Shown: positions 49,316 to 61,210, counted from the stretch's first letter. The stretch: 64,000 nucleotides of DNA from Desmodus rotundus (GCF_022682495.2 NC_071387.1:196580143-196644142), one strand, 5' to 3'. Notes: a model not told the origin generated them from the letters alone. Numbers and translations are program-made.

Positions 49316-50888
49316 AAGGATAGAGAGGAGGGAAGATCACCTTCATGCTTTTATATGAGTTTATAAAAATCAGACACATAGACCAATAAAGCAGTACTGA
49401 AAATCCAGAAGCAAACCCACACATACATGATGAAGTAATACTTGACAAGGTGGTCCAGAATGATCATTGATGAAGGATAGTCTCTTTAATAAGTAGAATT
49501 AGAAATACTGGGTATTCACATGCAAAAGAATGAAATTGACCACTTTGTCACACCAATCAGAAAAATTAACTTGAAATATACTGAGGACTTAAATGCAAGA
49601 ACTGAAATTGTAAAACTCTTGAAAGAAACAAGAAAAAAAACTCCTTGACTTTGGCCTTGGCAACAATTTTTTTTTAATATGACATCAAAAGCACAACTGA
49701 TGAAGGTGAAAATCAACAAGTAGAACTATATCAAATGAAAAATCTTCTGCACAGCAGAGGAAATAATTGACAAAATGAAAAGAGCCAAATAGAATGAAAA
49801 CAATACTTCCAAATCAAATACCTGATAAGGAGTTAATATCCAAAATACATAAGGAGCTCATATAGCTCAGAAGCAAAAAACAAACAATCTAATTAATAAT
49901 TGGGCAGAACAACTGAATAGACTTTTTTCCAAAGGCATACAAAGACCAACAAGTACACGGATGGGTGCTCAACTTCACTAATCATCAGGGAAATGCAAAT
50001 CAAAACTGCAATGACATATCACCTTACAACTGTTTGAATGGTATTATAAAGAAGACAAGAGATGGCAAATGCTGGCAAGGGCATGAGAAAAGAGAACCCT
50101 GTCTCGCTGTTGGGAATGTAAATTGGCACAGGAACTATGGAAAAGAGTATGGAGGCTTCTTGAAAAATTATAAATTGACTTGCCATATGATCTAGCAAAA
50201 ATCAGTCCATTAAAGAGATATCTTCACCCCCATACTCATTGCAGCTTTATTCACAGTGGCCAAAACATGGAAACAATCTAAGAGTGCACTGATGGATGAG
50301 TGAATTTAAAAAAGTGTGGCATAGGGAAGGAGGGAGATAGAGAGATAGAGACATAGTACATATAAATACACAATGAATATTAATGTAGCCACAAGTGAAA
50401 GTAAATTCCGCCATGTGTAACAATGTGAATGAAATTTGAGGGTGTTATGTAAGTGAAATAAGTCAATAAACAGAGAACGACAAATACTCTATGATCTCAC
50501 TTATACATAGCATCTAAAAAAGGCTGAACTCATATAAACAGAGAGTAGAAGTGGTTGTAAGAAGCTGCTGGGCAGGGGGAGTGGGGAGATGTTGGTCAAA
50601 GTAGCCAAACTTCAGGGGATGAGACGAACAGATCCTGGGGTGTGTTTATCCTGGTGACTATAGTTAACAACACTGCACTGTCTACTTGAAAATGACTGTG
50701 AGACTAGAGCTTCAATGTTTTCAACATAACAAAAGCAACAGATTGGCAATTGTGTGAAATGAAGGATGTGTTAACTAATATTATTGTAGTATTCTCAGTA
50801 TATGTGCATCATTATCATCATATCGTACCCCTTAAATTTATACAATGTCAATGTTAATTATATCTCAATAAAGCTGGGGCGGGGGGAG
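49316..50888 (+). mobile_element. Old L1M ORF2 C-terminus and 3' UTR
   Basis: Sense L1M markers: CTCTTGAAAGAAACAAGAAA, TGGCCTTGGCAACAATTTTT, CAGCAGAGGAAATAATTGAC, ATCATCAGGGAAATGCAAAT, GCAGCTTTATTCACAGTGGC, and the 3' end AATGTTAATTATATCTCAAT then AAAGCTGGGG. Frames are broken everywhere. The 5' part is missing and the microsatellite marks the left boundary. Confidence 0.9.
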
Positions 50889-51130
50889 TTACCAACCCAT
50901 AATTAAGCCACATGCCAAAGTAATCTTCATATCTAAGTATTAAAGAAAGAGATATTTTAGTAAGGCCACTTGTTATAGGTTTACTAAAATAAAAATATAT
51001 TTTATAAAACTTATTGACAAGTTGACATATTTCACAGTGAAAGGATTTAGTAATATGAGAGAGAAAGCAGGTGTGTAATTTATTGAGATTGTTTAAAATA
51101 CCATTTAAATATTTTCCAGGTTATGGATAC
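50889..51130. other. Short unassigned gap
   Basis: AT-rich, no feature supported. Confidence 0.5.
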
Positions 51131-51134
51131 ATTT

Positions 51135-51410
51135 TCCTTTGTATGCCCCACATATGAGTGAAATCATACGGTTCTTAGCTTTTTGCTGACTGACATTTAA
51201 CTAAGCATAATATTCTCAAGGCCTATCCATGTTGTCCCAAATGGGAATCTTTCACCTTTTCTTATGTCTGAGTAGAATTCCCTTGTAGGTATGTACCACC
51301 TCTTCTTTATCCAATCTTCTATGGAAAAACACCTTGTCTGTCTCCATATCCTGGCCACCATGAATAATGCTGAAATGAACACAAGCATGCATATATTTTT
51401 GCAAATAAAT
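51135..51410 (-). mobile_element. Old L1 ORF2 C-terminal fragment, antisense
   Basis: The minus-strand frame 51197-51388 reads like a decayed L1 ORF2 end: IEDWIKKRWYIPTREFYSD and WIGLENIMLS correspond to the DWIKKMWYIYTMEYY and KLETIMLS stretches. Plus-strand text such as CACATATGAGTGAAATCATA and ATGAATAATGCTGAAATGAA agrees. About 275 bp of an old copy. Confidence 0.82.
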
Positions 51411-52510
51411 TTTTCTTGGTTTGTTTTTCTTGGGAGGATTGAGATTATCTCTGGAAAGCCTTAGCATAGTGCCAGTCACAGAATATGCATTCAATAAATG
51501 TCAGCTGTTAATAGTAAAACATCATTGTTGATGATGTGGAGTTTATATTACTGATGAATGTAATAGTACAGATTTTGAACTATGATTATATTTCAAAAGA
51601 AACTCTGTTATTTTCTCAATTGTTCTGAGGTGGAAATAACAAGAACCTTCGAGTAATTGTTTTTGTCCAGTAAGGGTAGAGAGGCAGTCTCCGAGGTTAC
51701 CGAATTCTAAAATCAGAATTTAGAAATAGAAATCTATACTCTAAATTTTACTAAGAAACAGAAGTGTGTCAGTAACATTTCACAGCCCAGTAGCAATATG
51801 CTCTCTGTAGTCAGTAAATAGCACAAGAGTTAAACATCCGTATCTTGAGTAATGTGAACTATTATCTCCAATAGAAAAACTTATAATTAGTGTTGAAAAA
51901 TTAAAAATTCTAGTTGGCAAACTAACAAAAACAACAAAAGATAATAAATACTCCTCAATTACAAAAAAGGAAAAAGAGATACAATATTAGAATTAAATAA
52001 AGTTCATCATGATGCTCACACTAAAGATAAATATTTTTTTAAATTCTTAGTTTACCTATACACTAGTAAAATCTATTACAGTGATAATTTAAATATTTTA
52101 AATAGCATATTGTATGTCATCAAGAATTCTAAAATTGTCAAGAATAATCTAACGAAATATATGAATTAAGTATCAAAACACCACTTTAAAAATTCTCAAC
52201 ATATATACAAATATACAAAGACCCATACAGTGTTCCCAAATGGAACACATTCATGTTGTACAAATGTCATGGCTTACAGAATGTTATTCCATATAACCAA
52301 AAGTCATAAAGGTTTTTTTGAAGTTCATCAAGTTGACAATTAATTTGGAGGCAAAATGATGAATATTCTCCATTAAAATGATAACATAAACACAAATTTT
52401 GAAAGTGAAAAGGCAAATATATTAACAAGGTAATATCAACACATCCTCAGCTCACATCATGTTCACAGTAGCAACTCATCAGCAATGATGCAAGGGATAG
52501 AGGACAAAAA
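51411..52510. other. No gene recognised
   Basis: AT-rich throughout, no repeat family named. Confidence 0.5.
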
Positions 52511-52527
52511 AAAAAGAAAGAGAGACT

Positions 52528-52733
52528 GCCCTGGCTGGTGTAGGTCAGTGGATTGAGCACCAGACTGCAAATCAAAGGGGTGCAGGTTCAACTCCCAGTC
52601 AAGGCACATGCCTGGATTGTGAAATAGGTCCCCAGTAGGGGGTGAGAAAGAGGCAACCACACATTGATGTTTCTCTCCCTCTCTTTCTCCTTCCCTTCCC
52701 TCGTCTCTAAAAATAAATAAATAAAATCTTTAA
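52528..52733 (+). mobile_element. VES SINE with AAAGAAAGAGAGA flanks
   Basis: Starts GCCCTGGCTGGTGTAGGTCA and carries AGGTTCAACTCCCAGTCAAG, GTCCCCAGTAGGGGGTGAGA, a CT-rich middle and the AAATAAATAAATAAAATC tail. AAAAAAGAAAGAGAGA-like sequence precedes and follows it, a likely target-site duplication, though simple-sequence growth (GA units after 52741) blurs the right copy. Confidence 0.95.
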
Positions 52734-52755
52734 AAAAGAAAGAGAGAGAGAGAGA

Positions 52756-53345
52756 GCCATAAGGTTCCTGGATAGCAGAGAAAAACTATCATACCAGCCG
52801 ATTATGAGAGAAAAAGAAAGTTCTACACCCATAAGCAAATGTTATTACAGGGTTCCATGACACACAACTGAATTTCAGCCTTAATAAATACAGTCATATT
52901 TAGAGATAAAATAGAAAAGTTTTGCTGAGGCAGCAACACTAAGGATAAATGGGAAAAAAGAGTTTAAATAAATTTTACCAGTATATTTTATTTAACTTAA
53001 TATATCCTGAATAATATCATTTCAACATGTAATTATAAAAATATTAATGAGGTAGTGTACATTTCTGTATTAAGTCATTGAAATCTTGTGTGCATTTTAT
53101 TTTTATAGCATATCTCAATTTGGGCTACTCACATTTTAATTGTTCAACACCCAGCCACAAGTGGTTAGTGGTTCCCAAATTGGACCACATAGTTATAATG
53201 GTTTTCTGGAGCTTAAGTATTCTGGAAAAGAACACATTATAGTGTATGCATTACACTGAGAAGTTGGCCCATATTAGGGATGGTTGAGTTTGACTCCTGG
53301 CTAAGGGAGGACCACCAAATTTCTTCATTAAATAGAAATATATTT
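52756..53345. other. No gene recognised
   Basis: AT-rich spacer between a SINE and an L1. Confidence 0.5.
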
Positions 53346-53349
53346 ACAT

Positions 53350-54165
53350 ATAAAAGGTTGCTCAGCAACACTAGCCATCAGAGAGATGCAAATTAAACCA
53401 CAATGAGATACCACTCCACACCTGTCAGAATGGCCAACGTAAGCAAATCAACAAACAACAAGTGATGGTGAGGTTGTGGAGAAAAGGGAAACCTAATACA
53501 CTGTTGGTGGGAATGCAGACTGGTGCAGCCACTGGGGAAAACAGTATGGAATTTCCTCAAAAAACTAAAGATGGAAGTGTCTTTTCATCCAGCGATCCCA
53601 CTGCTGGGATTATACCCTAAGAATCCTGAAACACCAACTCAAAAGAACCTATGCACCCCAATGTTCATAGCAGTACAATTTACAATAGCCAAGTGCTGGA
53701 AGCAACCTAAGTGCCCATCAGCAAATGAGTGGTTCAAAAAACTATGGTACATTTACACAATGGAATTCTATGCAGCAGAGAGAAAGAAGGAGCTCCTACC
53801 CTTTGCAACAGCAGGGATGGATCTGGAGAGCATTATGCTAAGTGAAATAATGAACATTATGCTAGGTGGTGAAAGGTGAATACCATATGATCTCAGCAAT
53901 AAGTGGAACCTAATCAACAAAATGAACAAGCAAGCAAAATATAACCAGAGACACTGAAATTAAGAACAGTAACCAGATGGAAGGTGGAAGGGGATAATGG
54001 AGGGAAAAGGGGAAGAGTTGCCACCACATATAAAGGACCCACAGACAAAGCCAAAGTGGGGTAAGATTGAGGGTGGGAGATGTGGATGGCTGGGGTTGGG
54101 GGCAGTTTTGAGGGGAAAATCGAGACAACTGTACTTGAACAACAATAAAAAATTTAAAACTGAAA
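53350..54165 (+). mobile_element. L1 ORF2 end and 3' UTR, sense
   Basis: Begins near GCAACACTAGCCATCAGAGA, runs through GATACCACTCCACACCTGTC and GGTGGGAATGCAGACTGGTG, then the ORF2 C-terminus and the G-rich 3' UTR, ending AACAATAAAAAATTTAAAAC. GAAATAT occurs just outside both ends (53335-53341 and 54162-54168), too short and AT-rich to be decisive as a duplication. The UTR reference copy for this window. Confidence 0.92.
53523..53879 (+). pseudogene. L1 ORF2 C-terminal remnant with local duplication
   Basis: The frame contains [32 protein letters not shown] and NEWFKKLWYIYTMEFYAAER. After LESIMLSEI it diverges into MNIMLGGER and stops. The DNA shows GCATTATGCTAAGTGAAATA followed by GAACATTATGCTAGGTGGTG: a near-duplicate of the GCATTATGCTA segment that shifted the frame and removed the usual TGT-type end. 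Upstream domains are missing. Confidence 0.9.
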
Positions 54166-54168
54166 TAT

Positions 54169-55290
54169 GTCTTTTCTCATTGCATTTAGTAATTTTTGGA
54201 TATTGCAAATATTCTGTGTATCCCAATCATTCACTCTTGTTAAAAAATTATTTTTAAATGAATTGTGTAGTATTTAAATCACACAAAATGTTTGAACACT
54301 AACATAATGAACAGTTGGGTGTCCACCACCCAACTCGGGAAAATGAACACATACCTCATATGTTTTCATGTAGGGTATGAAACAGGCCCTTGGCACCTAC
54401 CCCTGATCACATCTTTTTCCTTTCTCCCCAAAGACTACCACTTTCTTGGTTGTGTTATCATTTCCATGCATTTCTGTGAACTTTTGAGCAAGGGATATTT
54501 TAAAATATTAAGTTAGGTCTACCAAAAAACACTAAGACAATGCAAACATGTTGGCCCCAGTAATACTGTTTTGATGGAAAAATAAAGAAAGTTAAATATT
54601 TTTGTCAAGAGAAAACCAACAGGATTTGCTGACATGATGAGAGAAGAAAAATTAATAGAGTTAAAGATTTTGAAATTGTTGATTGGGTGAGTGATGATAC
54701 CATTAAGCAAAACAGAAGCATGAAGATGGAGCAGGACTCCTGGGAGGACGATGATGGGTTTGGTTTTGTTGAATTAGATTGAATTGCTGATGAAACATTT
54801 AAACTTGGTTGCCCTATGTGAGGAGAAGATTGAGTCTGTTCAGCAAGTGAAACAGCTTCTTTATGAGCATAATATCTTTTCTCTAAATTTTTCTACCACC
54901 ATTAGAGAAAGTTATGCATGTGAAATAAAGCCATAATGTAGTATTTAGGGTTCCCATTTGTCATGGATGATGGTCTTTTGTTTTGTTTTGTTTTTCAGTT
55001 ACCACATATGGAAAATATCTCTGGGTACTGAAATTATACTTCTTTGTTTTTTTGTACATTTACAAGTTTAAGCATTATAAACCCAGTACCACAGTAACTC
55101 ATGTGCTATTTCATATTGTATGTATATATCCAAAGATAACTAAATCCTTTACATCTCTTCCTCTTCTATTCACCCACTAGAAATACAAAAATATATATAT
55201 TGAACACACATTTTATGTTCTTCCCTCTTTATTCTTATATTTGATGCAATCTATTAAAGAACTTCTTAACTTGAAACATATATATTAAAA
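54169..55290. other. No gene recognised; possible old L1 and processed remnant
   Basis: 54250-54490 weakly resembles an antisense L1M5-type 3' UTR (GTCCACCACCCAACTCGGGA). 54590-54940 has an open-looking stretch with two in-frame stops and an AATAAA at 54922, which could be a processed pseudogene remnant, but I recognise no protein. Confidence 0.35.
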
Positions 55291-55295
55291 AATCA

Positions 55296-55500
55296 ACCCT
55301 GGCTACTGTGGCTCAGTGGATTGAGTGCCAGCCTGTGAACCAAAGAGTCTCTGGTTCAATTCCCAGTCAGGGTACATGCCTGGGTTGCAGGCCAGGTTCT
55401 CAGTGGGGAGTACATGAGAGGCAACCACACATTGATGGCTCTCTCTCTTTCTCCCTCCTTCCCTTCTCTAAAAAATAAATAAATAAAATCTTTTAAAAAA
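55296..55500 (+). mobile_element. VES SINE
   Basis: ACCCTGGCTACTGTGGCTCA head, CTGGTTCAATTCCCAGTCAG (B-box-like), GGTACATGCCTGGGTTGCAG, CT-rich middle and AAAAATAAATAAATAAAATC tail. Nearly full length. AT-rich flanks prevent a firm duplication call. Confidence 0.95.
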
Positions 55501-56103
55501 TAAAATAAAATTCACATTAATTTGAATAATAGTTTTTAAAACTTTTGATTGTTTTTAAGTTATAAAACTAGCATTCAACTTTTTATTTTTTTACATTCTG
55601 AGTTTTATACCAAGGTTTACATAAAGGTAAACCTCACAATGAACTCTGTTTACATTTATGGATTTGAAGATTTCACTGATTAAAATCAAGACACTGAGTA
55701 TCTGTATTCATTGTTTGACCTCCCTTACTTTGATTTTTGTTATTTTTAATCTCCATTATTCTCATTGTTATGATTTCTATCCCAGGTACAGATGAGTGGG
55801 TGTGGACCCAGATGATTCTGGGTGATCGATCTCTGGATTTCCTGACAGCTCACAACGTATCTAGTAATTACATCATTCGGATTCTATCTCAAATTGCCTG
55901 GACTGATAACAATTTATCAAACTTACTAACAGAAGTTCATCTTTACCTTCAAGTGATCGCTTTTCTCCCTGTTAACTTGCTTTATCTAATGGAATGCATC
56001 CATAAGGACTTCATCTGCTGTCTTTTCCTACTCCTTTTGTTTTTAGTATCTTTGCTCATTAAGCACATGAAAGAAGATGGACAAGTTTTCCTGCTCACAT
56101 TTT
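55501..56103. other. Unassigned; contains one unexplained frame
   Basis: The plus-strand frame 55737-56108 (123 codons) contains GTDEWVWTQMILGDRSLDFL and a leucine-rich stretch FICCLFLLLLFLVSLLI. I do not recognise it. There is no splice context, no repeat identity and no supporting homologue in view, so it may be chance or an old exon or pseudogene piece. Confidence 0.3.
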
Positions 56104-56105
56104 TT

Positions 56106-56318
56106 TAAAAGATTTTATTTATTTTTTTTTAGTACAGGGAAAAAAAGAGAGAAAGAGAGGAAGAGAAACATCAACGTGTGGTTGCCTCTCACGCACCCCC
56201 CCCGCCCCCACTGGGGACCTGGCCAGCAACCCAAGCATGTGCCCTGACAGGGAATTGAACCAGTGACCTTTTGGTTTGAAAGCCAATACTCAAAACACTG
56301 AGCCACACCACCCAGGGC
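56106..56318 (-). mobile_element. VES SINE
   Basis: The minus strand opens GCCCTGGGTGGTGTGGCTCA and continues CTTTCAAACCAAAAGGTCAC, TTCAATTCCCTGTCAGGGCA, GGTCCCCAGTGGGGGCGGGG and a GA-rich tract before an A-rich tail. Full length, opposite in orientation to its neighbour at 55296. CATTTTTTT-like flanks are compatible with, but do not prove, a duplication. Confidence 0.95.
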
Positions 56319-56660
56319 ATATTTTTATCTTATTTTTCTGTCACTGCAACAGAGATTCAGATTGTATTATTTGATACAAAAGCACAAGTTAAGCAATAGG
56401 ATTTCAGAGTGTCTCAACCAAACTCATACATGTTCTATACATGTATTACATGTGTTCTAAGTTTTACAAAACACATTTAACTATGAGAGTAATGCTTTAA
56501 AATACTATACATCAGAGAGTTTAGGTTCTAATCTTATTCTACTTAACCTTTAATAATAAAAACATTATATATTTCTCAGATCTAGGAAAAGAAAAAAAGC
56601 CAAAATTACAGTTACTAATTACTACCATGATTTGTCAGTATGAACTAGTTCTTTTTATTT
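56319..56660. other. Short unassigned gap
   Basis: AT-rich; no feature supported. Confidence 0.5.
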
Positions 56661-56670
56661 TATTTTTATT

Positions 56671-57165
56671 TGCCAAGATCTGGAAGAAGCCCAAGTGCCC
56701 ATCAGTTGATGAGTGGATAAAACTATGGGACATTTACACAATAGAATACAACTTGGCTGTAAACAACAAGAAAAATTGTGACCTTTGTGATAGCATGGAT
56801 GGACCTGAAGAAAAATATGCTAAGTGAAATAAGCCAGTCAGAGAATGATAAATACCACATGGTTTCACTGATATGTGGAATCTAATGAACAATCTGAACT
56901 AACATGCAAAACAGAGAAAGTCTCATAGATACAGAACAGGATGACAGCTCTGGCAATGGGGGTTGGAGGGGTGGAGGGCTTGAGAAAACAGTAAGAGGAC
57001 TCATGGACATGGACAACAGTATGGAGATTGCCAGGGGAGGGATTGAGTGAAGATGGAAGAGGGAGGTAAGTGATAATGGGACAAATACAATAAAGTGAAA
57101 AAAGAAACAAGGAAACAAAGAAAGAAACAAAGAAACAAAGAAAGAAAAAGAAAGAAACTAATTCT
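56671..57165 (+). mobile_element. L1 3' end, divergent UTR type
   Basis: The sense ORF2 C-terminus (CCCAAGTGCCCATCAGTTGA, GACATTTACACAATAGAATA) is followed by a 3' UTR different from the common one: GGGGGTTGGAGGGGTGGAGG, GGACTCATGGACATGGACAA, CAATAAAGTG, then an A-rich tail expanded into AAAGAAAC units. AACTAGTTCTT on the left and AACTAATTCTT on the right may be a decayed duplication. A second L1 lineage. Confidence 0.85.
57090..57165. repeat. Purine-rich AAAGAAAC repeat from L1 tail
   Basis: AAAGAAACAAGGAAACAAAG followed by more AAAG/AAAC units grows out of the poly(A) tail of the preceding L1. Confidence 0.88.
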
Positions 57166-57410
57166 TGCTTCTCAGAGATAGTTACTTTTCTTTTACTACC
57201 AATATTGATATTGCACACAAATATTTCACAAAGCATATTGGGACACTGAGAAAAGGAAAAGAAATGGCTAAGGCCTTGGGAAACCATGACAAAAAAAAGG
57301 AAAAAAGAAAAAAAAACAGGTTCTAGTTTATTGTGAACCTTTCTCTCCAGATCAATAGAATCACTGCCATATGACAAATGACCTAGAGTTTGGTTCCACA
57401 AATCAGAGCA
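57166..57410. other. Short unassigned gap
   Basis: A-rich start, then ordinary AT-rich sequence. The 185-codon minus frame (56865-57422) across it is driven by F/S low complexity from the A-rich tail and is not a gene. Confidence 0.5.
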
Positions 57411-57958
57411 TGAACAGTTCATTTTATGTGTCAGAGTGTGACTGAGCTACGGGGATGCCCAAACAGCTGCTACAACACTGTTTCTGGGTGTCTCTTTAAC
57501 AGTGTTTCTGGAGGAGATTAGCATTTAAATTAATAGACTGAGTAAATATAATCATCTTGAGGAATGCAGGTGGTCATCACCCAATGTGTTGAGAAACTAA
57601 ATAGAACAAAAAGGCAGATGAAGGAAGAATTTGCAATTTTGCTTGAACTGGGACACCCATCTTCTCCCGCATTCAGACAAGAGTATTTTGCTCCTCTCCC
57701 TTGGGGCTTAGACCACGACTGTCACCATCAGCCCTTCCCATAATTCTATGGTTTTGGATACATATCCAGACTTGGCTCCCTGTTCTCAGACCTTTGGGTG
57801 AGGACTAAATTATACCTCGGGCTTTCCTGGCTCTTCCAGCTTTCCAGACAGCAGATCATGGGACTTGGCCTCCACAATAATCAGTAAGTCCTGTAATGCA
57901 TCCCCTTTTGTATATCTACCTATTTGGTTCTGTTTCTCTGGAGAGCACTAATACTGAG
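57411..57958 (+). mobile_element. MLT2-type ERVL LTR
   Basis: Sense markers are TGTTTCTGGGTGTCTCTTTA, GGAGATTAGCATTTAAATTA, ATAGACTGAGTAAATATAAT, AGAACAAAAAGGCAGATGAA, TGCTTGAACTGGGACACCCA, ACAGCAGATCATGGGACTTG and GGTTCTGTTTCTCTGGAGAG. Order and spacing fit an MLT2B-like LTR. No internal region beside it. Confidence 0.85.
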
Positions 57959-58080
57959 GGCTTTTCAAGGATATCTTAAAACATATGTGTTAAGGTAGCT
58001 CAAGAGCTTCCTGACATTGAAAAACTGTGAATGAAAATAGAGGCAGCAAAGGGTATCGAGAAGGGACATGAAATATTGAA
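57959..58080. other. Short gap
   Basis: No feature seen; may be part of the L1M 3' end that follows. Confidence 0.4.
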
Positions 58081-58084
58081 ATGA

Positions 58085-58195
58085 AGTTTGCCCAGCTCTG
58101 TAAATGTACCATAAACTATTGAATAATATACACTTTAAGTGGGTGAGTTGTGGGTTATTTATGAATTATTTCTCAATAAAGTTGTTTTTAAGAAA
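58085..58195 (+). mobile_element. Old L1M 3' end
   Basis: AATATACACTTTAAGTGGGT, GAGTTGTGGGTTATTTATGA, then TTCTCAATAAAGTTGTTTTT. This is the terminal motif of several old L1M families, here as a short sense fragment. Confidence 0.7.
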
Positions 58196-60657
58196 TATGT
58201 GAAATTATTACTTTCATTTAAAAATAAATGTTACAAATTTGCTTTTCAAATATACATATTTTCCTTTCTTGATATGTTAAACCAGAAAGGTGAAATTAAT
58301 ATAAAATATAAAACATATAATCATTATCGCCTAAAAGGCTAAAAGAAAACATGATGTATAGCTGTGGGACCTCCACTGGCACAAGAGCAACCTGGAGAGA
58401 CCGACCGCCCAGGTCGGCATAGTACCTCAGCTGCCACTCGCCCTCCCTATTACATATAGATTATGAGGTTTCCATGTTTGATATTGGCAGATCTAGCTTA
58501 AAATAAACTTTGGTTATTTAGAAACATACAGTAATTAAGCATCATTATGTTTAATATAGTCTCTTAGCACTACTTTTCTTCTCCCACAACAAAGATCACA
58601 GCATTACATAGCTTTTTGCCCCTACACATCTATTTCCTTGGCGTCAGACCTTTTGGCCTTGCTTCCATGTCTGCCCTTACATGACATTGCTTCCTCTTCA
58701 CCCTGATATTCCCTATGAGATGCCAGCGATGAACAAAGTGATTGTCCTACCAACAAAACTCAACAGAAAGACAAAACTAAATAAAATATAAACTAACCAG
58801 CTATTGTCAACCCTTATCTATTTTGCCCACTAAGTTTAAGCAGCCTTCTTTGCTACTGGAAAAAATTATTTTTGAAATTTCCCCAACTGCTATACTGTAC
58901 AAGATCTATTTCTTGCACAATAATTGAACAGCACAAATTGCTGCTGGAGTCCATAGTATAACAGTTAATAATTACGATGCATATCTAACTTATAAAGGAC
59001 ATTACAGCAATCACCCTAACACCAGGAAGATCACATGGATTGAATCTGAAGTTAAACATGCCTGATATGCCTAATGTTCAACTTGTCTTTCTAAAGAGGG
59101 TTTAGACCCAGACCCCCTCAAGGTTTCTAGGAGGCAGTTAGGTGGAGGACAGATCCTGTTAGTGCAATCCAGAGACACTCGTTTTTTCGCCTCTGGCAGC
59201 TGGACTCGGGAGCATACCGTTCCACAGCAGGTGGGACTTTTCATGCTCAGTCGACTTGTGACAGTGGATGGGTCCAGCAAAGCAGTCCCTCTGAGATATA
59301 CTTAATGCAAGCAAAGCCTTGGCTGTAAGGTCTGTAACTGTCATAGATGAGGGACATAGGAGTCAATTTACAAAGTTAAATCACAATGAGTTGAATAGTG
59401 GGCTAAGGTAGTCATACTGACATATATTGACACGTTTCCAATTTTTGTTTGTGTTTCTAAACTTTACTTATAGTCTTACTCTGTTATACATGCACTTTTA
59501 TCTACCACTTTTCCTCTAGGGAATATAGAATGCCGTATCACAGTCACCAAAATAGGCTTGGAAGAAACAAAAAGTCACTGGCATTCTCCCTTTACAGATA
59601 AAAAAGAAAATTGAAAGGAAGGCTAGGTGATTTTTCCTCCTAGATCTCCCCAAGAAGTCACTGGTGAAACCGAGAAGGGTTGATGGTCTCTGGAGACTCA
59701 TATCCATAAGCGGGAGGTGACTCTGTGAGACCAGAACAGACACAGAATCAGAGAAGCTGTCAACGAAGGTCATATTTCTTTAGAGACTCTGTCAGAAACA
59801 AAGAAAAAAATGACACTACTTATCAAAACTGTGCCCTTTTGTGTTTATATTAATACTTCTTTGAAACTGCAAGAGCCAAAAACAAGTACATTTGTCTATG
59901 ATTTCTATATAATCATATCTTAATCACTTATTCTCCAAAGTACTATTTTGCCCCACAAATTTCCATTCTAATTCCTCTTCTTTGATATTCACAATTCTGT
60001 GTTCATAATTCTATAATTTTAACATTTTCCTAATTTTATAATAATACAGGGGAATTTTACTCTATTGGGAAATATAGAAAGGCTAATACATGAAATTACA
60101 TTTCACAAACTGATACTGAAAAAAGCAAAAATCTACTAATATATAAAATATACATATATAATTATAGGTACATAATGTTACAGAAATAATATTAGGTCAG
60201 TCAAAAACACAAACAAAATAGGAATGGTAGGTAGAAAAGGGTGGATAATAAAATTACAAAAGAGCAATCAAACAATAAAGTGCAAAGTAAATTCACTGAG
60301 AACATTAAGGAGAAAGTTACTTGAATCATATCAAAATTATACTGGAAAGTTTTGTGTCTGTATGATAAAACACTCTATCAAATATTATAGTGTTCTTTAA
60401 GACTTTAACAAGAAGAGAGGTGAAAAAGTAATATTAGTCACTCTTAACAAGTCACTTTTAACTCACTGACAGGAGTTATTTTCTTAAGAATGAGTGTAGG
60501 GACCCTTAGAAGGCACCAAAGGCACAAAGGGAAGTGTAACTAGACCATTTTTCAGGAGATTCATGGAAAGAAAAAGATGTCAGAATTTGAAAGAAACACT
60601 GGAGGAAAGGGCATAGTTTCTTCCTGCAGTAAATCTAACTGGAAACAATAGCTTTAG
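58196..60657. other. No gene recognised
   Basis: Contains two unusual GC-richer patches: 58354-58450 (GAGACCGACCGCCCAGGTCG) and 59070-59350. Neither matches a repeat or gene I know. Remaining sequence is AT-rich. Confidence 0.45.
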
Positions 60658-60665
60658 AAACAACC

Positions 60666-60942
60666 GTGACTATGCTGAATAGAAGCGGTAAAGGCAGACA
60701 TCCTTGTCTTGTTCCTGATCTTAGCGGGAAGGCTTTCAGTTTTTGTCCACTAAGTGTGATGTTGGCTGTAAGTTTCCCATATGTGGCCTTTATTATGTTG
60801 AGGTATGCTCTCTCTACTCCCTCTTTGCTGAGTGTTTTTATCATAAATGAGTGCTGTACCTTATCAAATGCCTTTTCCACATCTATTGATATGATCATGT
60901 GATTTTTGTCTTTCCTTTTGTTTATGTGATATAAAGTGCTTG
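60666..60942 (-). pseudogene. L1 reverse-transcriptase fragment (inverted piece)
   Basis: The minus-strand translation includes [39 protein letters not shown] and [13 protein letters not shown]. These are L1 ORF2 reverse-transcriptase motifs around the IDAEKAFD and GTRQGCP blocks. The catalytic YADD block and everything downstream is absent from this piece. It belongs to the inverted 5' part of the L1. Confidence 0.93.
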
Positions 60943-61045
60943 AGAGGTTGTGGAAAAAAGGGCGCCCTAGTAGACTGTTGGTTGGAATGCAGCCTGATGC
61001 AGCCACTGTGAAAAAAATGTATGGAATTTACTTAAAAAACTAAAA

Positions 61046-61210
61046 ATGGAATTGCTTTTTGATACAGAGATCTCACTGCTGGGACTATACCCTAAGAATC
61101 CTGAAACACCAATTCAAAAGAACCTATTCACCCCAATGTTCATAGCTGCACAATTTACAATAGCCAAGTGCTGGAAGCAACCTAGGTGCCCATCAGTAAG
61201 TGAGTGGATC
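61046..61210 (+). pseudogene. L1 ORF2 C-terminal remnant, split by nested insert
   Basis: A sense frame with [18 protein letters not shown] and [15 protein letters not shown] continues to SEWIKNY, where the nested L1 tail interrupts it. ORF2 text resumes after 61340 (GGTACATTTACACTATGGAA). No product possible. Confidence 0.9.

Noticed and set aside
56865..57422. 185-codon minus-strand frame, the longest in the window
   Set aside because: It runs antisense through an L1 3' UTR and its A-rich tail. The F/S-rich translation is a composition artefact.
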